A DNA stretch of 57,276 bases from an uncultured Prevotella sp. (GCA_900553595.1 USEC01000011.1:1-57276); one strand, 5' to 3'; positions 16,875-25,637 are shown, counted from the stretch's first letter. Notes: generated from the letters alone by a model not told the origin. Made by a program: numbers and translations.

Positions 16875-18650
16875 TTACTCGTGTTCGCGCTCGATGTAGG
16901 CGATGACATCGCCTTTTGAAACCTTTGAACCACGCTTTGCGTTGATTTCCACGAGTTTTCCTCCGAGTGCGGCGGGTACTTCAACGAACTCGCCCCATGG
17001 TGCCTGAATGTAGCAGAGCACATCACCTTCCTTGTATTCCTTGCCGATGAACGGTTCCACAGTGGGTGCGCATTCGCCCTCGCCGGAGAATTCCCAATAG
17101 ATTTCGCCCTTTACCGGAGCCACCACAGCGTCGGCTTTTGCGTGCTTGTATGCACTGAGCTGTTCGGGAGTGAGGTTTGCGCCGAGTTTGGCATCCTTGA
17201 GTTTCTGGAGGTCGGCAAGGAAGTTTTTCTTTGCCTGTCCGCTCTTGTAGTTGCGGTATTGTTCCGGATGCATGGCGAGTTCGAACAGTTCTTCGTCGTC
17301 CTGTCCGTATTCCCAGCCGTTCTCATCCATTTCCTTGCGGAAGTCGTCGAGTGCGTCTGTGAGCAGAGTGTGTGCATCGACGTCGGTGAATTCGCGTCCC
17401 TGCTTCTTTGCAAGTTCCACGAGTTCGGGGTCGATTGAACCAGGAATCTTGCCGCTCTTGCCGAGAATCATTCCCCACATTGAGTCGTCCATCATCACGA
17501 AGCGTCCCTTTCCCTGTTCGATGGTGAGGAGATTCATGAGTGCTATGTTCTTTACATACTGCGAGAACGGTGTCACCAGTGGCGGATAGCCCACGCGTGG
17601 CCATACATATTCCACTTCGTCGAAGAGCTTTATGAGCAGGTCGTCCATGGAAAGTTCTTCCTCTCCGTTGCGTTTGCGCACGTTGTTGATCGTGGTGCGC
17701 ATGCCGCCGAGGTCGGCCATCATTGATCCCATCATGCCGCCGGGGAGTCCGCAGCCGAGCAGAAGCGACGACATTATCTTGTTTCCGGGGTTGATGAAGT
17801 AGCCAAGCCACTCGTCGATGAACTCCTGAGTCATTGCGCGTGCCTTCATGTATGCGCTCATATTGATTTCAGGAACATCGAATCCCTCGTTCTTCAGCAT
17901 GCTGATGACCGAGATCACATCCGGATGCACCTTGCCCCATGACAGCGGTTCGATGGCGGTATCGATGATGTCGGCTCCGTTCTGGCACACTTCGAGGATG
18001 CTTGCCATTGAGAGTCCCGGTCCGGAATGTCCGTGATACTGTATGATGATTTCCGGATATTTCTCCTTAATCATCTTTGTGAGTTTGCCGAGGAATGCCG
18101 GCTGTCCGATACCTGCCATGTCCTTCAGGCAGATTTCCTCTGCTCCTGCGCCGATAAGCTGGTCGGCAATGTTCATGTAGTATTCCAGAGTGTGCACCGG
18201 CGAGTTGGTGATGCAGAGTGCGCACTGCGGTGTCATGCCGCCTTCCTTGGCCCATTTTATTGATGGTATGATGTTGCGGACATCGTTCAGACCGTCGAAT
18301 ATTCGTGTGATGTTGGTGCCCTGCTTTGCCTTTACCTTGTACATGAGGGCGCGCACATCATCGGGTACGGGATACATACGCAGTGCGTTGAGTCCACGGT
18401 CGAGCATGTGTGTCTTTATGCCCACTTCGTTGAAGGGCTTGCAGAAGGCGCGTACGGCATCGTTAGGGTTCTCGCCTGCGAGCAGATTCACCTGCTCAAA
18501 GGCTCCGCCGTTGGTTTCCACACGGGCGAAACATCCCATGTCGATAATCACGGGAGCGATGCGTGCCAATTGGTCTTTGCGTGGCTGGAACTTGCCGGAC
18601 GACTGCCACATATCTCGATAGACGAGACTGAACTGGATTTTCTTTTTCAT
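16875..18650 (-). CDS. Carboxyltransferase subunit (pyruvate carboxylase B/oxaloacetate decarboxylase alpha type) with degenerate biotinyl domain
   Basis: This family moves a carboxyl group between biotin and pyruvate or oxaloacetate. The 591-aa protein has the HMGL-like barrel with the expected metal and catalytic residues: Asp13 in VYRDMWQS, Lys176 in CLKDMAG (the lysine carbamylated in the family), and His206/His208 in YHGHSGPG. A PYC/OADA conserved domain spans about 300-480. The C-terminal about 75 residues align with a biotinyl/lipoyl domain. However, where biotinylated proteins have (E)AMKM, this one reads QAPWG at 549-553, placing Trp552 at the lysine position, so it cannot be biotinylated there. 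It stands alone, with no biotin carboxylase or membrane subunit beside it. Confidence 0.88.
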   Translation of the reverse strand: MKKKIQFSLVYRDMWQSSGKFQPRKDQLARIAPVIIDMGCFARVETNGGAFEQVNLLAGENPNDAVRAFCKPFNEVGIKTHMLDRGLNALRMYPVPDDVRALMYKVKAKQGTNITRIFDGLNDVRNIIPSIKWAKEGGMTPQCALCITNSPVHTLEYYMNIADQLIGAGAEEICLKDMAGIGQPAFLGKLTKMIKEKYPEIIIQYHGHSGPGLSMASILEVCQNGADIIDTAIEPLSWGKVHPDVISVISMLKNEGFDVPEINMSAYMKARAMTQEFIDEWLGYFINPGNKIMSSLLLGCGLPGGMMGSMMADLGGMRTTINNVRKRNGEEELSMDDLLIKLFDEVEYVWPRVGYPPLVTPFSQYVKNIALMNLLTIEQGKGRFVMMDDSMWGMILGKSGKIPGSIDPELVELAKKQGREFTDVDAHTLLTDALDDFRKEMDENGWEYGQDDEELFELAMHPEQYRNYKSGQAKKNFLADLQKLKDAKLGANLTPEQLSAYKHAKADAVVAPVKGEIYWEFSGEGECAPTVEPFIGKEYKEGDVLCYIQAPWGEFVEVPAALGGKLVEINAKRGSKVSKGDVIAYIEREHE

Positions 18651-18716
18651 TTCTATTTGTCGTTATTACAAAATTCTATAATAAAATGGATGTGGGTATT
18701 TCCCCATTCAAATGTG

Positions 18717-18724
18717 CAAAATTA
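18717..18724 (-). promoter_or_regulatory. Promoter -7 box of the carboxyltransferase gene
   Basis: The minus strand reads TAATTTTG, an exact TAnnTTTG match, 66 nt before the ATG at 18650. No clean -33 box is seen. Confidence 0.5.
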
Positions 18725-18811
18725 GGCAAAAAAATCCAATTAGTGAGTGTTACTATACGTTTTTTAGGATTTTTGGCAATAACAAGGCGGGGTGTCTTGC
18801 CTTGTCGATTT

Positions 18812-21800
18812 TTATTTCCTCAATGTTTTCTTGCCGTTCTTTATCACGACGCCCTTGTAGTTTTCGCCCACACGCTGTCCGCCTACATTGTAAGCCTTGC
18901 TGTCGGCAGTCTTGTCTGCGTCTTTCACTGATGCGATGCCGGTGGGATTGTACGAGCCGTCGAAGTCGAAGACGTATGTCGTGCCGTTTGCTCCTGACAG
19001 GCTTATGGTGTCGTCGGTTCCCACTTCCATTTCCGTAGGAATGTCGTTGATGTAGAGTTTGGCTTTCTTGAGGTTCTTGTAGAGCACGCGCATCATCTGT
19101 CCCTTGTTGTTTGTGAGTTTCACGCGTGTCGCTTCGCCGTTGTTCCATGCTATATCCACTGTCACGTCGCCCACTGCTTTCATGCCGGTGATGTGTCCTG
19201 CCGTCCATGCCGAAGGCAGTGCCGGGAGTATGCGTATGGTGCCTGAGTTGCTCTGCATGAGCATTTCCGCCATTCCTGCGCATGCGCCGAAATTGCCGTC
19301 AATCTGGAATGGCGCGTGCGAATCGAAGAGGTTGTAGAACACGCCTGCACCGCCATTGCTGTGAGCCAGTGCGTTGTTGAGTATTTTTCGTGCGTGGTCG
19401 CCGTCGAGGGCGCGTGCCCACAGGTTCATCTTCCATCCCATCGACCATCCCGTGGCACCGTCGCCGCGCAGTTTCATCGAGTTTACTGCTGCGTCGAAAA
19501 GTTCTGTTCCTGGTTCAACCTGCGAGAATGGGTAGAGACACATGAGGTGCGACATGTGTCGGTGACCGTTTTCGCCGGCGGAGTAGGGGCTGTATTTCCA
19601 TTCGCGCATGATTTTGCTGCCTGCTGCCAAGGCACTTGTTCCCCATGTGCCGCGGTAGGTCTCGGTGGCAAGACCCTTGTCGAGTTTTTGGAAACGGTCC
19701 TTCAGTTTGCTCAGGTCGTCGGCAGAAATGCTGGCATCGTCGCCGAGTATGCTTATGGCTTCGAGGGTGTTGCCGAAGAGGTCGTAGATGAGTTGCTGTG
19801 CGTGTGCCACACCGTTCTGCGACTCCGGACCGTGCTCCGGCGACCATTCATTGGGTGCTTCGTATGTGCCGTCGCTTGCCAGCTTCACACGGTCCATCCA
19901 GAATTGCGATGCGGAGAGCATTGCCGGGAACACTTTCTTGAGGAAATCGTAGTCGAGGGTGTAGCGGTAGTGCTGCCAGAGGTGTGTGGCATACCATGCG
20001 TTGGCTATCACATAGTTGTTCTTGAATGCGCTTACGCCGCCGAAGATGTTGTTCTCCGTGTAGCAGGTCCAGCCCCGGTCCTGTCCTTGCAGCTGTGCCC
20101 ACTTCTGCCATTCGTTGTGGTTCACCGCCATGTTCCATATATAGTTGAGGAACGGCATGTGCATTTCGCTGAGGTTGGTGGTCTCTGCCGGCCAGTAGTT
20201 CATCTGCACATTGATGTTGGAGTGTATGTCGGAGTTCCATGCCACCACGTCGATGTTGTTCCAGATACCTTGCAGGTTTGACGGAAGGTCCACTCCTCTC
20301 GACGATGCTATTTCGAGATAGCGTCCGTAGGCGAAGTAGAGTTGTTCGAGCATGAGTGCGTTGTCGCCGTTGCCTCTGTTGTAGTTGTCAATGAGCTTGT
20401 TGGTGGGCTGTTCGTTTTTCGTGCCGTTGAGGTCGAAGTCGAGGCGTGCGAAGTAGCTTTGGTAGTCTGCCACATGCTCCTCGTAGAGTTCTGTCCACGA
20501 CTTTGCCGCAGCTGCATTGACACGGTTTGCGATTGTTGTTGCGAGCTGTGCCGTGTTCGATATGTATGTTGCGGAGTATGCGTCGAAGTCGGTTCCACCG
20601 CAAAGTATCACGAGCACTTCGTCGGCTCCCTTCACTTCAATGCCTTCTTCGGTTGTTGTCATGGTTCCTCCCGTCGGCACTACCTTCATGCGTGCGTTGT
20701 AGCTCACGAGGTCGAGTTTGCCGCTGAATGTTCCTTCGCCTTCGCTGTAGGTCGGTGTGGCTGATACTGAGCCCGGCTCCATGCTGAAGAGCAGGCTTAT
20801 CTTGCCTTTGTCGCTTGCCGAATAGCGTGCCGCAATGACATGCGCCGGGTTGGAGGCGATGTATTCGCGCGTGTAGGTCACGCCTGCCTGCGATGTGAAC
20901 TGTGTCTTGCCGGTGGCGGTGGTGAGGTCGAGCAGCCGCACATAGTCCTTTGCTGCCTTGTCGTCGGTGGTGCCGAATTCGTTGCTTATGTCCTTGGCGT
21001 ATATGGAACCGAAGTTCTCGTACTTGCCGTAGCCTTTGCCGCCTAATGGCGAGCGTGCCGCCGTTCCCGACCAGAGGGTCTTCTCGTTGAACTGTATTTC
21101 GTCCTTGTACAGGCCGCCGAAGAGGCATGCTCCCAGCTGTCCTTCGCCTATCGGCAGGGCATACTCCATCCAGTTGGAGTAGCCTTGACCTCCGCTGTAA
21201 AGTCGGGCAGTGGTTGCCGGCTCGTCATACCACAGTGTGAGCTTGTTCTGCGGGATGAAGTTGGTTATGCCCACTGTCTTGTAATCGGCTGCGTTTATCT
21301 CTGTATCGGGTTTCACGAATGTCACCACGTTGTTCGCGTCGTTGGTTTGCCAGAAGCCTATGGTGTTGCCTGTGCCGGGCGACCCCCATAGGTTCGCCAC
21401 GTTGTTGCCGCTCTTGCTGTTGGCTACGATTTCCCATCCGGCTCCATTCGAGGTGTTGGGTGCGGTCTGCAACTTGAATCCTCCCGGCTGTTTCGATGCG
21501 CTTGTGCGCAGCGGGGTGGGGTTGTTGCCGCCTTCGGTGGTGCTTATCGACTGCGAACTCACCACGATGTAGTCGCCCGCCATGTTCTGAAACTGGAAGT
21601 TTTCCTGCGTTCCTATCAGCTTCCATTGCTGTGTTTCGGTTCCTGTAGCGTCGTAGAGGCGTATGCAGTTGTCGCTTGCTCCTACGCTCATCACCTTGCC
21701 GCTGCGCAGGAACTTCACATAATAGTAAGTGGCTTCGCCCGTCTCTGTGGAGAATTCCGGCAGCTTTGCCGATGCTTTCAGTGGCCGCTTGCCGCTTGTT

Positions 21801-21874
21801 GCGGCGTTCACGCATTGCAGTCCTGCGATGAACGATACTGCCAATGCGAAAAGTAGAAGTTGGAATTTCTTCAT
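18812..21874 (-). CDS. Secreted GH95 family alpha-L-fucosidase
   Basis: It is predicted to remove terminal alpha-1,2-linked fucose from host glycans. The 1020-aa protein has a signal peptide (about 1-24) and a beta-rich N-terminal region (about 45-190) that looks like a lectin-type module. The GH95 domain starts near 212 (LWYDEPA). Conserved catalytic positions are present: Asn553/Asn555 in SNINVQMNYW, Glu680 in WSPEHGP (general acid) and Asp859 in FQIDGNFG. The last about 30 residues (YNVGGQRV ... GVVIKNGKKTLRK) form a sorting-tail-like motif shared with the sialidase in this window. The extra N-terminal module is unusual for the family. There is no SusC/SusD pair nearby. Confidence 0.92.
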   Translation of the reverse strand: MKKFQLLLFALAVSFIAGLQCVNAATSGKRPLKASAKLPEFSTETGEATYYYVKFLRSGKVMSVGASDNCIRLYDATGTETQQWKLIGTQENFQFQNMAGDYIVVSSQSISTTEGGNNPTPLRTSASKQPGGFKLQTAPNTSNGAGWEIVANSKSGNNVANLWGSPGTGNTIGFWQTNDANNVVTFVKPDTEINAADYKTVGITNFIPQNKLTLWYDEPATTARLYSGGQGYSNWMEYALPIGEGQLGACLFGGLYKDEIQFNEKTLWSGTAARSPLGGKGYGKYENFGSIYAKDISNEFGTTDDKAAKDYVRLLDLTTATGKTQFTSQAGVTYTREYIASNPAHVIAARYSASDKGKISLLFSMEPGSVSATPTYSEGEGTFSGKLDLVSYNARMKVVPTGGTMTTTEEGIEVKGADEVLVILCGGTDFDAYSATYISNTAQLATTIANRVNAAAAKSWTELYEEHVADYQSYFARLDFDLNGTKNEQPTNKLIDNYNRGNGDNALMLEQLYFAYGRYLEIASSRGVDLPSNLQGIWNNIDVVAWNSDIHSNINVQMNYWPAETTNLSEMHMPFLNYIWNMAVNHNEWQKWAQLQGQDRGWTCYTENNIFGGVSAFKNNYVIANAWYATHLWQHYRYTLDYDFLKKVFPAMLSASQFWMDRVKLASDGTYEAPNEWSPEHGPESQNGVAHAQQLIYDLFGNTLEAISILGDDASISADDLSKLKDRFQKLDKGLATETYRGTWGTSALAAGSKIMREWKYSPYSAGENGHRHMSHLMCLYPFSQVEPGTELFDAAVNSMKLRGDGATGWSMGWKMNLWARALDGDHARKILNNALAHSNGGAGVFYNLFDSHAPFQIDGNFGACAGMAEMLMQSNSGTIRILPALPSAWTAGHITGMKAVGDVTVDIAWNNGEATRVKLTNNKGQMMRVLYKNLKKAKLYINDIPTEMEVGTDDTISLSGANGTTYVFDFDGSYNPTGIASVKDADKTADSKAYNVGGQRVGENYKGVVIKNGKKTLRK

Positions 21875-21908
21875 TATGGTTTGTTCTTTTAGGTTGTTAT
21901 GATTTTTG

Positions 21909-21916
21909 CAAAGTTA
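21909..21916 (-). promoter_or_regulatory. Promoter -7 box of the GH95 fucosidase gene
   Basis: The minus strand reads TAACTTTG, an exact -7 box 34 nt before the ATG at 21874. No clear -33 TTTG is present. Confidence 0.55.
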
Positions 21917-22173
21917 CGCATAAAATCCGATAAATCAGTCGTTTTGCCCTATTTGTTTGTTCTCGTGGGCGTTTCCTGCCGCTCTTTGCTTCGCCGTGCC
22001 AATGTGGTGAGGGACGATGAAACGTATGGCTGGCTATGCGGCACTTTGACTTCCTTGCTCACGGAGGGCTAAGTTTCCTGCATTCCGGCGTGCAAAAGTC
22101 TTGCAGCAGGGAGTAAAAGAACAGCAAAAGGCATGTTTTGACCTTTAAGACAAGGTTTTATGATTTTTATTTG

Positions 22174-22181
22174 TATTTTTG
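22174..22181 (+). promoter_or_regulatory. Promoter -7 box of the AAA/PD-(D/E)XK gene
   Basis: TATTTTTG matches TAnnTTTG, 28 nt before the ATG at 22210; the -33 element is not evident. Confidence 0.5.
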
Positions 22182-22209
22182 CATTGTATAGAAACAAGCA
22201 CAGTTTATT

Positions 22210-23784
22210 ATGACACAGTCCAACGAAAGAAGACTCCCGGTAGGCATACAAACATTCAAGGAGATAAGAGAAAGGAATATCCTGTATGTTGATAAAAGTG
22301 ACATGGCCTGGCGTTTGGTGAACAGGGGTGATAAATTCAATTACCTCAGTCGCCCTTGCCGCTTTGGCAAATCGGTTCTTGTGAGTACGTTGCAAGCCTA
22401 TCTTGAAGGCCGTCGTGAACTCTTCGAGGGACTGAAGATAATGCAGCTGGAGAAAGAATGGAAACGCTATCCGGTGATAAGGCTTGACATGAGTCTTGGA
22501 GGGGCGTCGGCGTTTGCCTTGAAGTCGTATCTTGATATGGCTTTCGGACGCTATGAAGAGGCTTACGGCATTGTGCCCAAGGACACGGCTTCGCTTGCCT
22601 CTCGCTTCGATGCAATCATAAGAACGGCTTGCGAGACTACCGGGTTGCAGGTGTGCATTCTTGTCGATGAGTACGATTCTCCGCTCCAGCACTCATGGAA
22701 GACACCCGAACACGAGGCTTGCACGGCTGTCTATCGTGAGGTGTTTGCCAATCTGAAAGCCAATGACGAATACGAGAAGTTTGTTTTCATAACCGGCATT
22801 ACCAAGTTCACGCAGATTTCCTTGTTCTCGGTTCTCAACAATCTTACAAACATAAGTTTCCTTCCCGACTACGCTGCTATCTGCGGAATCACGGAAGAGG
22901 AAATCACCGAGAACTTCATGCCCGAACTGGAAAAGATGGCTGGTGCTAACGGATGGACTCTTGATGAAACCCGCAACCGCTTGAAGAATTACTATGACGG
23001 CTATCATTTCAGTGAAGACTGTACGGTGGATGTCTATAATCCTTTCAGTCTTGTGAATGCTCTGTCGCAATCGAAGATGCGTAATTTCTGGGCTTCATCA
23101 GGCGCGACATCAATGTTGCCGAAGTTTGTTGATAACATAGAAATCAACCTTAAGAATTTTGACGACTGCGTGATTTTGCATACTACGATAGAGACTTCTG
23201 ATGTCACCAATGGTGGAGCAGAGCTTTTCCTGTACCAGTCTGGTTACCTCACAATAAAGTCTGCCGACGAGATGATGTATCATCTTGGATTTCCCAACGA
23301 GGAAGTGAGACAGGCATTGTACGACTGTGTGCTTCCGGCTCTCACGCTTCGGAATACGGGCGATACGCAGTCGCTTCAGGCACAGTTGTATTATTATATG
23401 AACAACGGCGACCTTGAGACGGCTATGAAGGTGATGAAAGCACTCATTGCCGATGTGCCTTACAGCAACAAGAAGATGGCTTCGATGGACATGGAGGAAC
23501 GCTATCGTCTCATCATCAGCACGGTCTTCAATGCCATAGGCTTCAAGGTGGAGGTGGAGCGTATGCTCGCAACGGGCAGAATCGACCTCGTAGCTGTCAC
23601 GCCACGATACATTTATGTCATAGAACTCAAGCTGAAAGGCAACGGAGGCAAGGCTGCCGCTGTAAAGCAGATCACTGAAAACCTATACACCGAGCCGTTC
23701 AAGGCGGACAAGCGCGAAGTGGTGGGGCTGGCAATTGAGCTTGACGACCAGGGCAAGGGGTTGCTCGACTGGCAGAAAGTGTGA
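22210..23784 (+). CDS. AAA-ATPase-like protein with C-terminal PD-(D/E)XK nuclease-like domain
   Basis: The 524-aa protein has the layout of the abundant Bacteroidetes AAA-ATPase_like/PDDEXK_9 family. It begins with PVGIQTFKEIRERNILYVDKS, has a Walker A variant RPCRFGKSVL (about 53-62) and a Walker B VCILVDEYDSPL (about 146-157). A C-terminal nuclease-like core reads RIDLVAVTPRYIYVIELKLKG (Asp, then Glu-x-Lys) near 460-480. The cellular role of the family is not established. The gene is single, with its own promoter, and its base composition is a little lower in GC than its neighbours. Multiple paralogues per genome are usual. Confidence 0.9.
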   Translation: MTQSNERRLPVGIQTFKEIRERNILYVDKSDMAWRLVNRGDKFNYLSRPCRFGKSVLVSTLQAYLEGRRELFEGLKIMQLEKEWKRYPVIRLDMSLGGASAFALKSYLDMAFGRYEEAYGIVPKDTASLASRFDAIIRTACETTGLQVCILVDEYDSPLQHSWKTPEHEACTAVYREVFANLKANDEYEKFVFITGITKFTQISLFSVLNNLTNISFLPDYAAICGITEEEITENFMPELEKMAGANGWTLDETRNRLKNYYDGYHFSEDCTVDVYNPFSLVNALSQSKMRNFWASSGATSMLPKFVDNIEINLKNFDDCVILHTTIETSDVTNGGAELFLYQSGYLTIKSADEMMYHLGFPNEEVRQALYDCVLPALTLRNTGDTQSLQAQLYYYMNNGDLETAMKVMKALIADVPYSNKKMASMDMEERYRLIISTVFNAIGFKVEVERMLATGRIDLVAVTPRYIYVIELKLKGNGGKAAAVKQITENLYTEPFKADKREVVGLAIELDDQGKGLLDWQKV

Positions 23785-24200
23785 TTCCCGTTTTTTGCAC
23801 ACTCACGCCTTTCTTGTATTATATTTGTTTTTCTGGCTGTCTGAAAATGCGTGTCCGGCTGTTTGCCGGCGTTTTTCAGAGGCAGAGAGGATGGTTGCGT
23901 GTGCAGTTGCATTGTGTTGAATATCATTGTTTTCCTTTGCTTTTACGGATTTTGTGCAATATGGAATGAACCGGAAAAGCGTGTTTTAAGGCTTTAATGA
24001 CCATGCTTTCATGGCATGATGATGCTGTGTTTGCACTGTAAAGGAGGCTCCTTTGGAAAACAAATGAGGCTTGTCTGCATCGCAAACAAGCCTCGTTTGG
24101 GTTGTAATGGAGTTTTCGTCCGTCGAAAACGCTGTGCAAATAGTCTGGAATAACAATTCTCGTTGTCAAAGAATTTTACTGCACAGGGATTATATTTGCC
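23785..24200. other. 416-bp intergenic region between convergent genes
   Basis: It lies between the ends of the AAA/PD-(D/E)XK gene and queF. Apart from dyad array 2 at 24040-24098 I find no gene. Short open frames here have no coding character. No strong T-tailed hairpin is seen. Confidence 0.6.
24040..24098. repeat. 22-bp-period dyad repeat array 2 (three divergent units)
   Basis: Units start at 24040, 24062 and 24084, again an exact 22-bp period. They read AAAGGAGGCTCCTTT, AAATGAGGCTTGTCT and AAACAAGCCTCGTTT, with spacers GGAAAAC and GCATCGC. The units have diverged from the consensus but keep the dyad. The GCATCGC spacer also occurs in array 4. Confidence 0.75.
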
Positions 24201-24674
24201 TTACATGTCGTGCTTTGCGAAGCGTTCCTCGGCGAGTTTCTCGTATTTTGTGCCCTTGCGTCCGTAGTTGGCGTAGGGCCAGATGCTTATGCCTCCGCGC
24301 GGAGTGAAGATGCCTGTCACCTCGATATACTTGGGGTCCATGAGCCGTATTAGGTCCTTCATTATTATGTTCACGCAGTCTTCGTGGAAGTCTCCGTGGT
24401 TGCGGAAACTGAAAAGATAGAGTTTCAGACTCTTGCTCTCCACCATTTTCACGTCGGGGACATACGCTATGCGTATCTCGGCGAAGTCGGGCTGACCCGT
24501 GATGGGGCAGAGAGAGGTGAACTCGGGGCAGTTGAACCGCACCCAGTAGTCGTTGTCTTGGTGCTTGTTCACGAACGATTCGAGCACTTCGGGGGCGTAG
24601 TCGTCGCGGTATTTCGTCTTTGCACCGAGAGCCTGCAAGCCCTCATCGCGACGGTTTTCAGAGTTTGTTGCCAT
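24201..24674 (-). CDS. queF: NADPH-dependent preQ0 reductase (type I QueF)
   Basis: It reduces 7-cyano-7-deazaguanine (preQ0) to preQ1 in queuosine synthesis. The 157-aa protein is of the short, YkvM-like type. The nucleophile Cys56 lies in NCPEFTSLCPITGQPDF, Asp63 follows, and the NADPH-site motif is seen as SFRNHGDFHEDCVN. The start at 24674 (MATNSENRRD) was chosen because the open frame upstream runs through the hairpin at 24728-24769. It lies 116 nt downstream of the queuosine-precursor transporter gene on the same strand with no promoter box between them, so they form an operon under the riboswitch. Confidence 0.95.
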   Translation of the reverse strand: MATNSENRRDEGLQALGAKTKYRDDYAPEVLESFVNKHQDNDYWVRFNCPEFTSLCPITGQPDFAEIRIAYVPDVKMVESKSLKLYLFSFRNHGDFHEDCVNIIMKDLIRLMDPKYIEVTGIFTPRGGISIWPYANYGRKGTKYEKLAEERFAKHDM

Positions 24675-24727
24675 GTTGGGATTGTATGTTGAACGTTTGT
24701 TTTTGGAGAAACTGGAGAAATTAAAGA

Positions 24728-24769
24728 AGTTGGAGAAGTTGAAGCCTGATGTGTTCAACTTCTCCAACT
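24728..24769 (-). promoter_or_regulatory. Strong hairpin between the transporter gene and queF
   Basis: The arms 24728-24743 and 24754-24769 are a perfect 16-bp inverted repeat with a 10-nt loop. On the minus strand a T-containing stretch follows (TTCTTTAATTTC). It could be a partial terminator or a processing/stability element that lowers queF expression relative to the transporter. Confidence 0.6.
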
Positions 24770-24790
24770 CATGCTTTTGCGAGCCTTTTA

Positions 24791-25480
24791 TCAGATGTTG
24801 AACACCTTCCACACACTGTAACTCACGCCATTGTCGAATGTGTCCTCGTTCTCATGCCGCTTCGTTGCCCTCACTACGCGTATTGTCACGGGCAGTACGA
24901 GTATTTCGTAGAGAGTCTTCAGCACCACCTGCGATATGATAAGCACGGGCAGTACGTCCGTCGGCACGACGCCTCCGAGAGCCAGAGGGAAGAATATCAC
25001 TGAGTCGGCAGCTTCGCCGTACACCGTACTCATGATGGCGCGTGCCGAGAAGTTCTTGCCACCCGACTTCAGTTTCATGCGGCTCATGACGTAGGCATTG
25101 ACGAAAGAACCCACGAGGAAAGCGAGGAACGAAGCCGCGGCAATGCGTGGTGCCAGACCGAAGATGGCATGGAATCCCTCCTCGTTATCCCAGTACGGGG
25201 CGGCAGGAAGGGCATCGCACAGCGCACCGAACGCAACAAAGAGGAAGTTCATAGCGAAGCCGAGCCAGATAAGGAGTCGCGCCTTGCCGTAACCCCACAC
25301 TTCGCACACGCAGTCGTTGATGATGTAGGAGATTGGAAACACTATCAGTCCGCCGGTAATGCTGATGGGACCGAATGAAAGCTGCTTTGTTTCGAGCACG
25401 TTTGCTGCAATGAGGCAAACGCAGAAGAGTATGCTGAAAAGCATGAACAGCACGCTCACTTGTTTGTTTTTTGTTTGCAT
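24791..25480 (-). CDS. Queuosine precursor transporter (YhhQ/VUT family)
   Basis: It is an inner-membrane carrier for deazapurine queuosine precursors (preQ0/preQ1 in the family). The 229-aa protein has about six or seven membrane helices (first at about 8-27, then 35-60 with the family signature ISYIINDCVCEVWGYGKARLLIW, and more to 205) and a basic C-terminus. The start at 25480 lies 4 nt after the end of a preQ1-I-like aptamer, and queF follows, which together support the assignment strongly. Synthesis and salvage genes are therefore controlled together. Confidence 0.93.
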   Translation of the reverse strand: MQTKNKQVSVLFMLFSILFCVCLIAANVLETKQLSFGPISITGGLIVFPISYIINDCVCEVWGYGKARLLIWLGFAMNFLFVAFGALCDALPAAPYWDNEEGFHAIFGLAPRIAAASFLAFLVGSFVNAYVMSRMKLKSGGKNFSARAIMSTVYGEAADSVIFFPLALGGVVPTDVLPVLIISQVVLKTLYEILVLPVTIRVVRATKRHENEDTFDNGVSYSVWKVFNI

Positions 25481-25484
25481 GATT

Positions 25485-25515
25485 CTTGTTTTTAAAGAGG
25501 TTTACCAAGCACTCT
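25485..25515 (-). promoter_or_regulatory. PreQ1-I-like riboswitch aptamer
   Basis: On the minus strand, read 25515 to 25485, the leader has AGAG (P1 5'), TG, CTTG (P2 5'), GTAAAC, then CTCT (P1 3'), an A-rich strand TTAAAAA, and CAAG (P2 3'). CTTG pairs with CAAG to close an H-type pseudoknot, and the A-rich third loop is the family hallmark. The pseudoknot ends 4 nt before the ATG at 25480, so ligand binding would be expected to block initiation. A 9-bp stem further upstream (25518-25526 with 25561-25569) adds structure to the leader. No family search was run. Confidence 0.72.
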
Positions 25516-25588
25516 GTGTGGAAAGCTAACACCGCCGGTGGGTGTAAAAGACAGCATCTGGCTTTCCACTGTGAACGGTTTCGGGGTG

Positions 25589-25619
25589 CAAAGTTAGTCA
25601 TTTTATTGCAGAATGCAAA
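25589..25619 (-). promoter_or_regulatory. Promoter of the queuosine transporter-queF operon
   Basis: On the minus strand TTTG (25619-25616), a 19-nt spacer, and TAACTTTG (25596-25589) form a full -33/-7 match. The transcript would have a leader of about 105 nt containing the aptamer. Confidence 0.75.
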
Positions 25620-25637
25620 CATTTATTAGTAAATTTG
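25606..25637 (+). promoter_or_regulatory. Promoter of the BaiN-like gene
   Basis: TAAATTTG at 25630-25637 is an exact -7 box, and a TTG at 25606-25608 lies 21 nt upstream. It overlaps the divergent promoter of the queuosine operon. Confidence 0.6.

Larger units (their letters stand above)
21875..22209. other. Divergent intergenic region between the GH95 and AAA/PD-(D/E)XK genes
   Basis: This 335-bp gap holds the two divergent promoter boxes listed separately. Between about 21950 and 22140 I see no further gene, tRNA or clear hairpin. Confidence 0.6.

Noticed and set aside
24675..24812. Longer QueF beginning upstream
   Set aside because: The added residues translate the perfect hairpin at 24728-24769 and have no family similarity.
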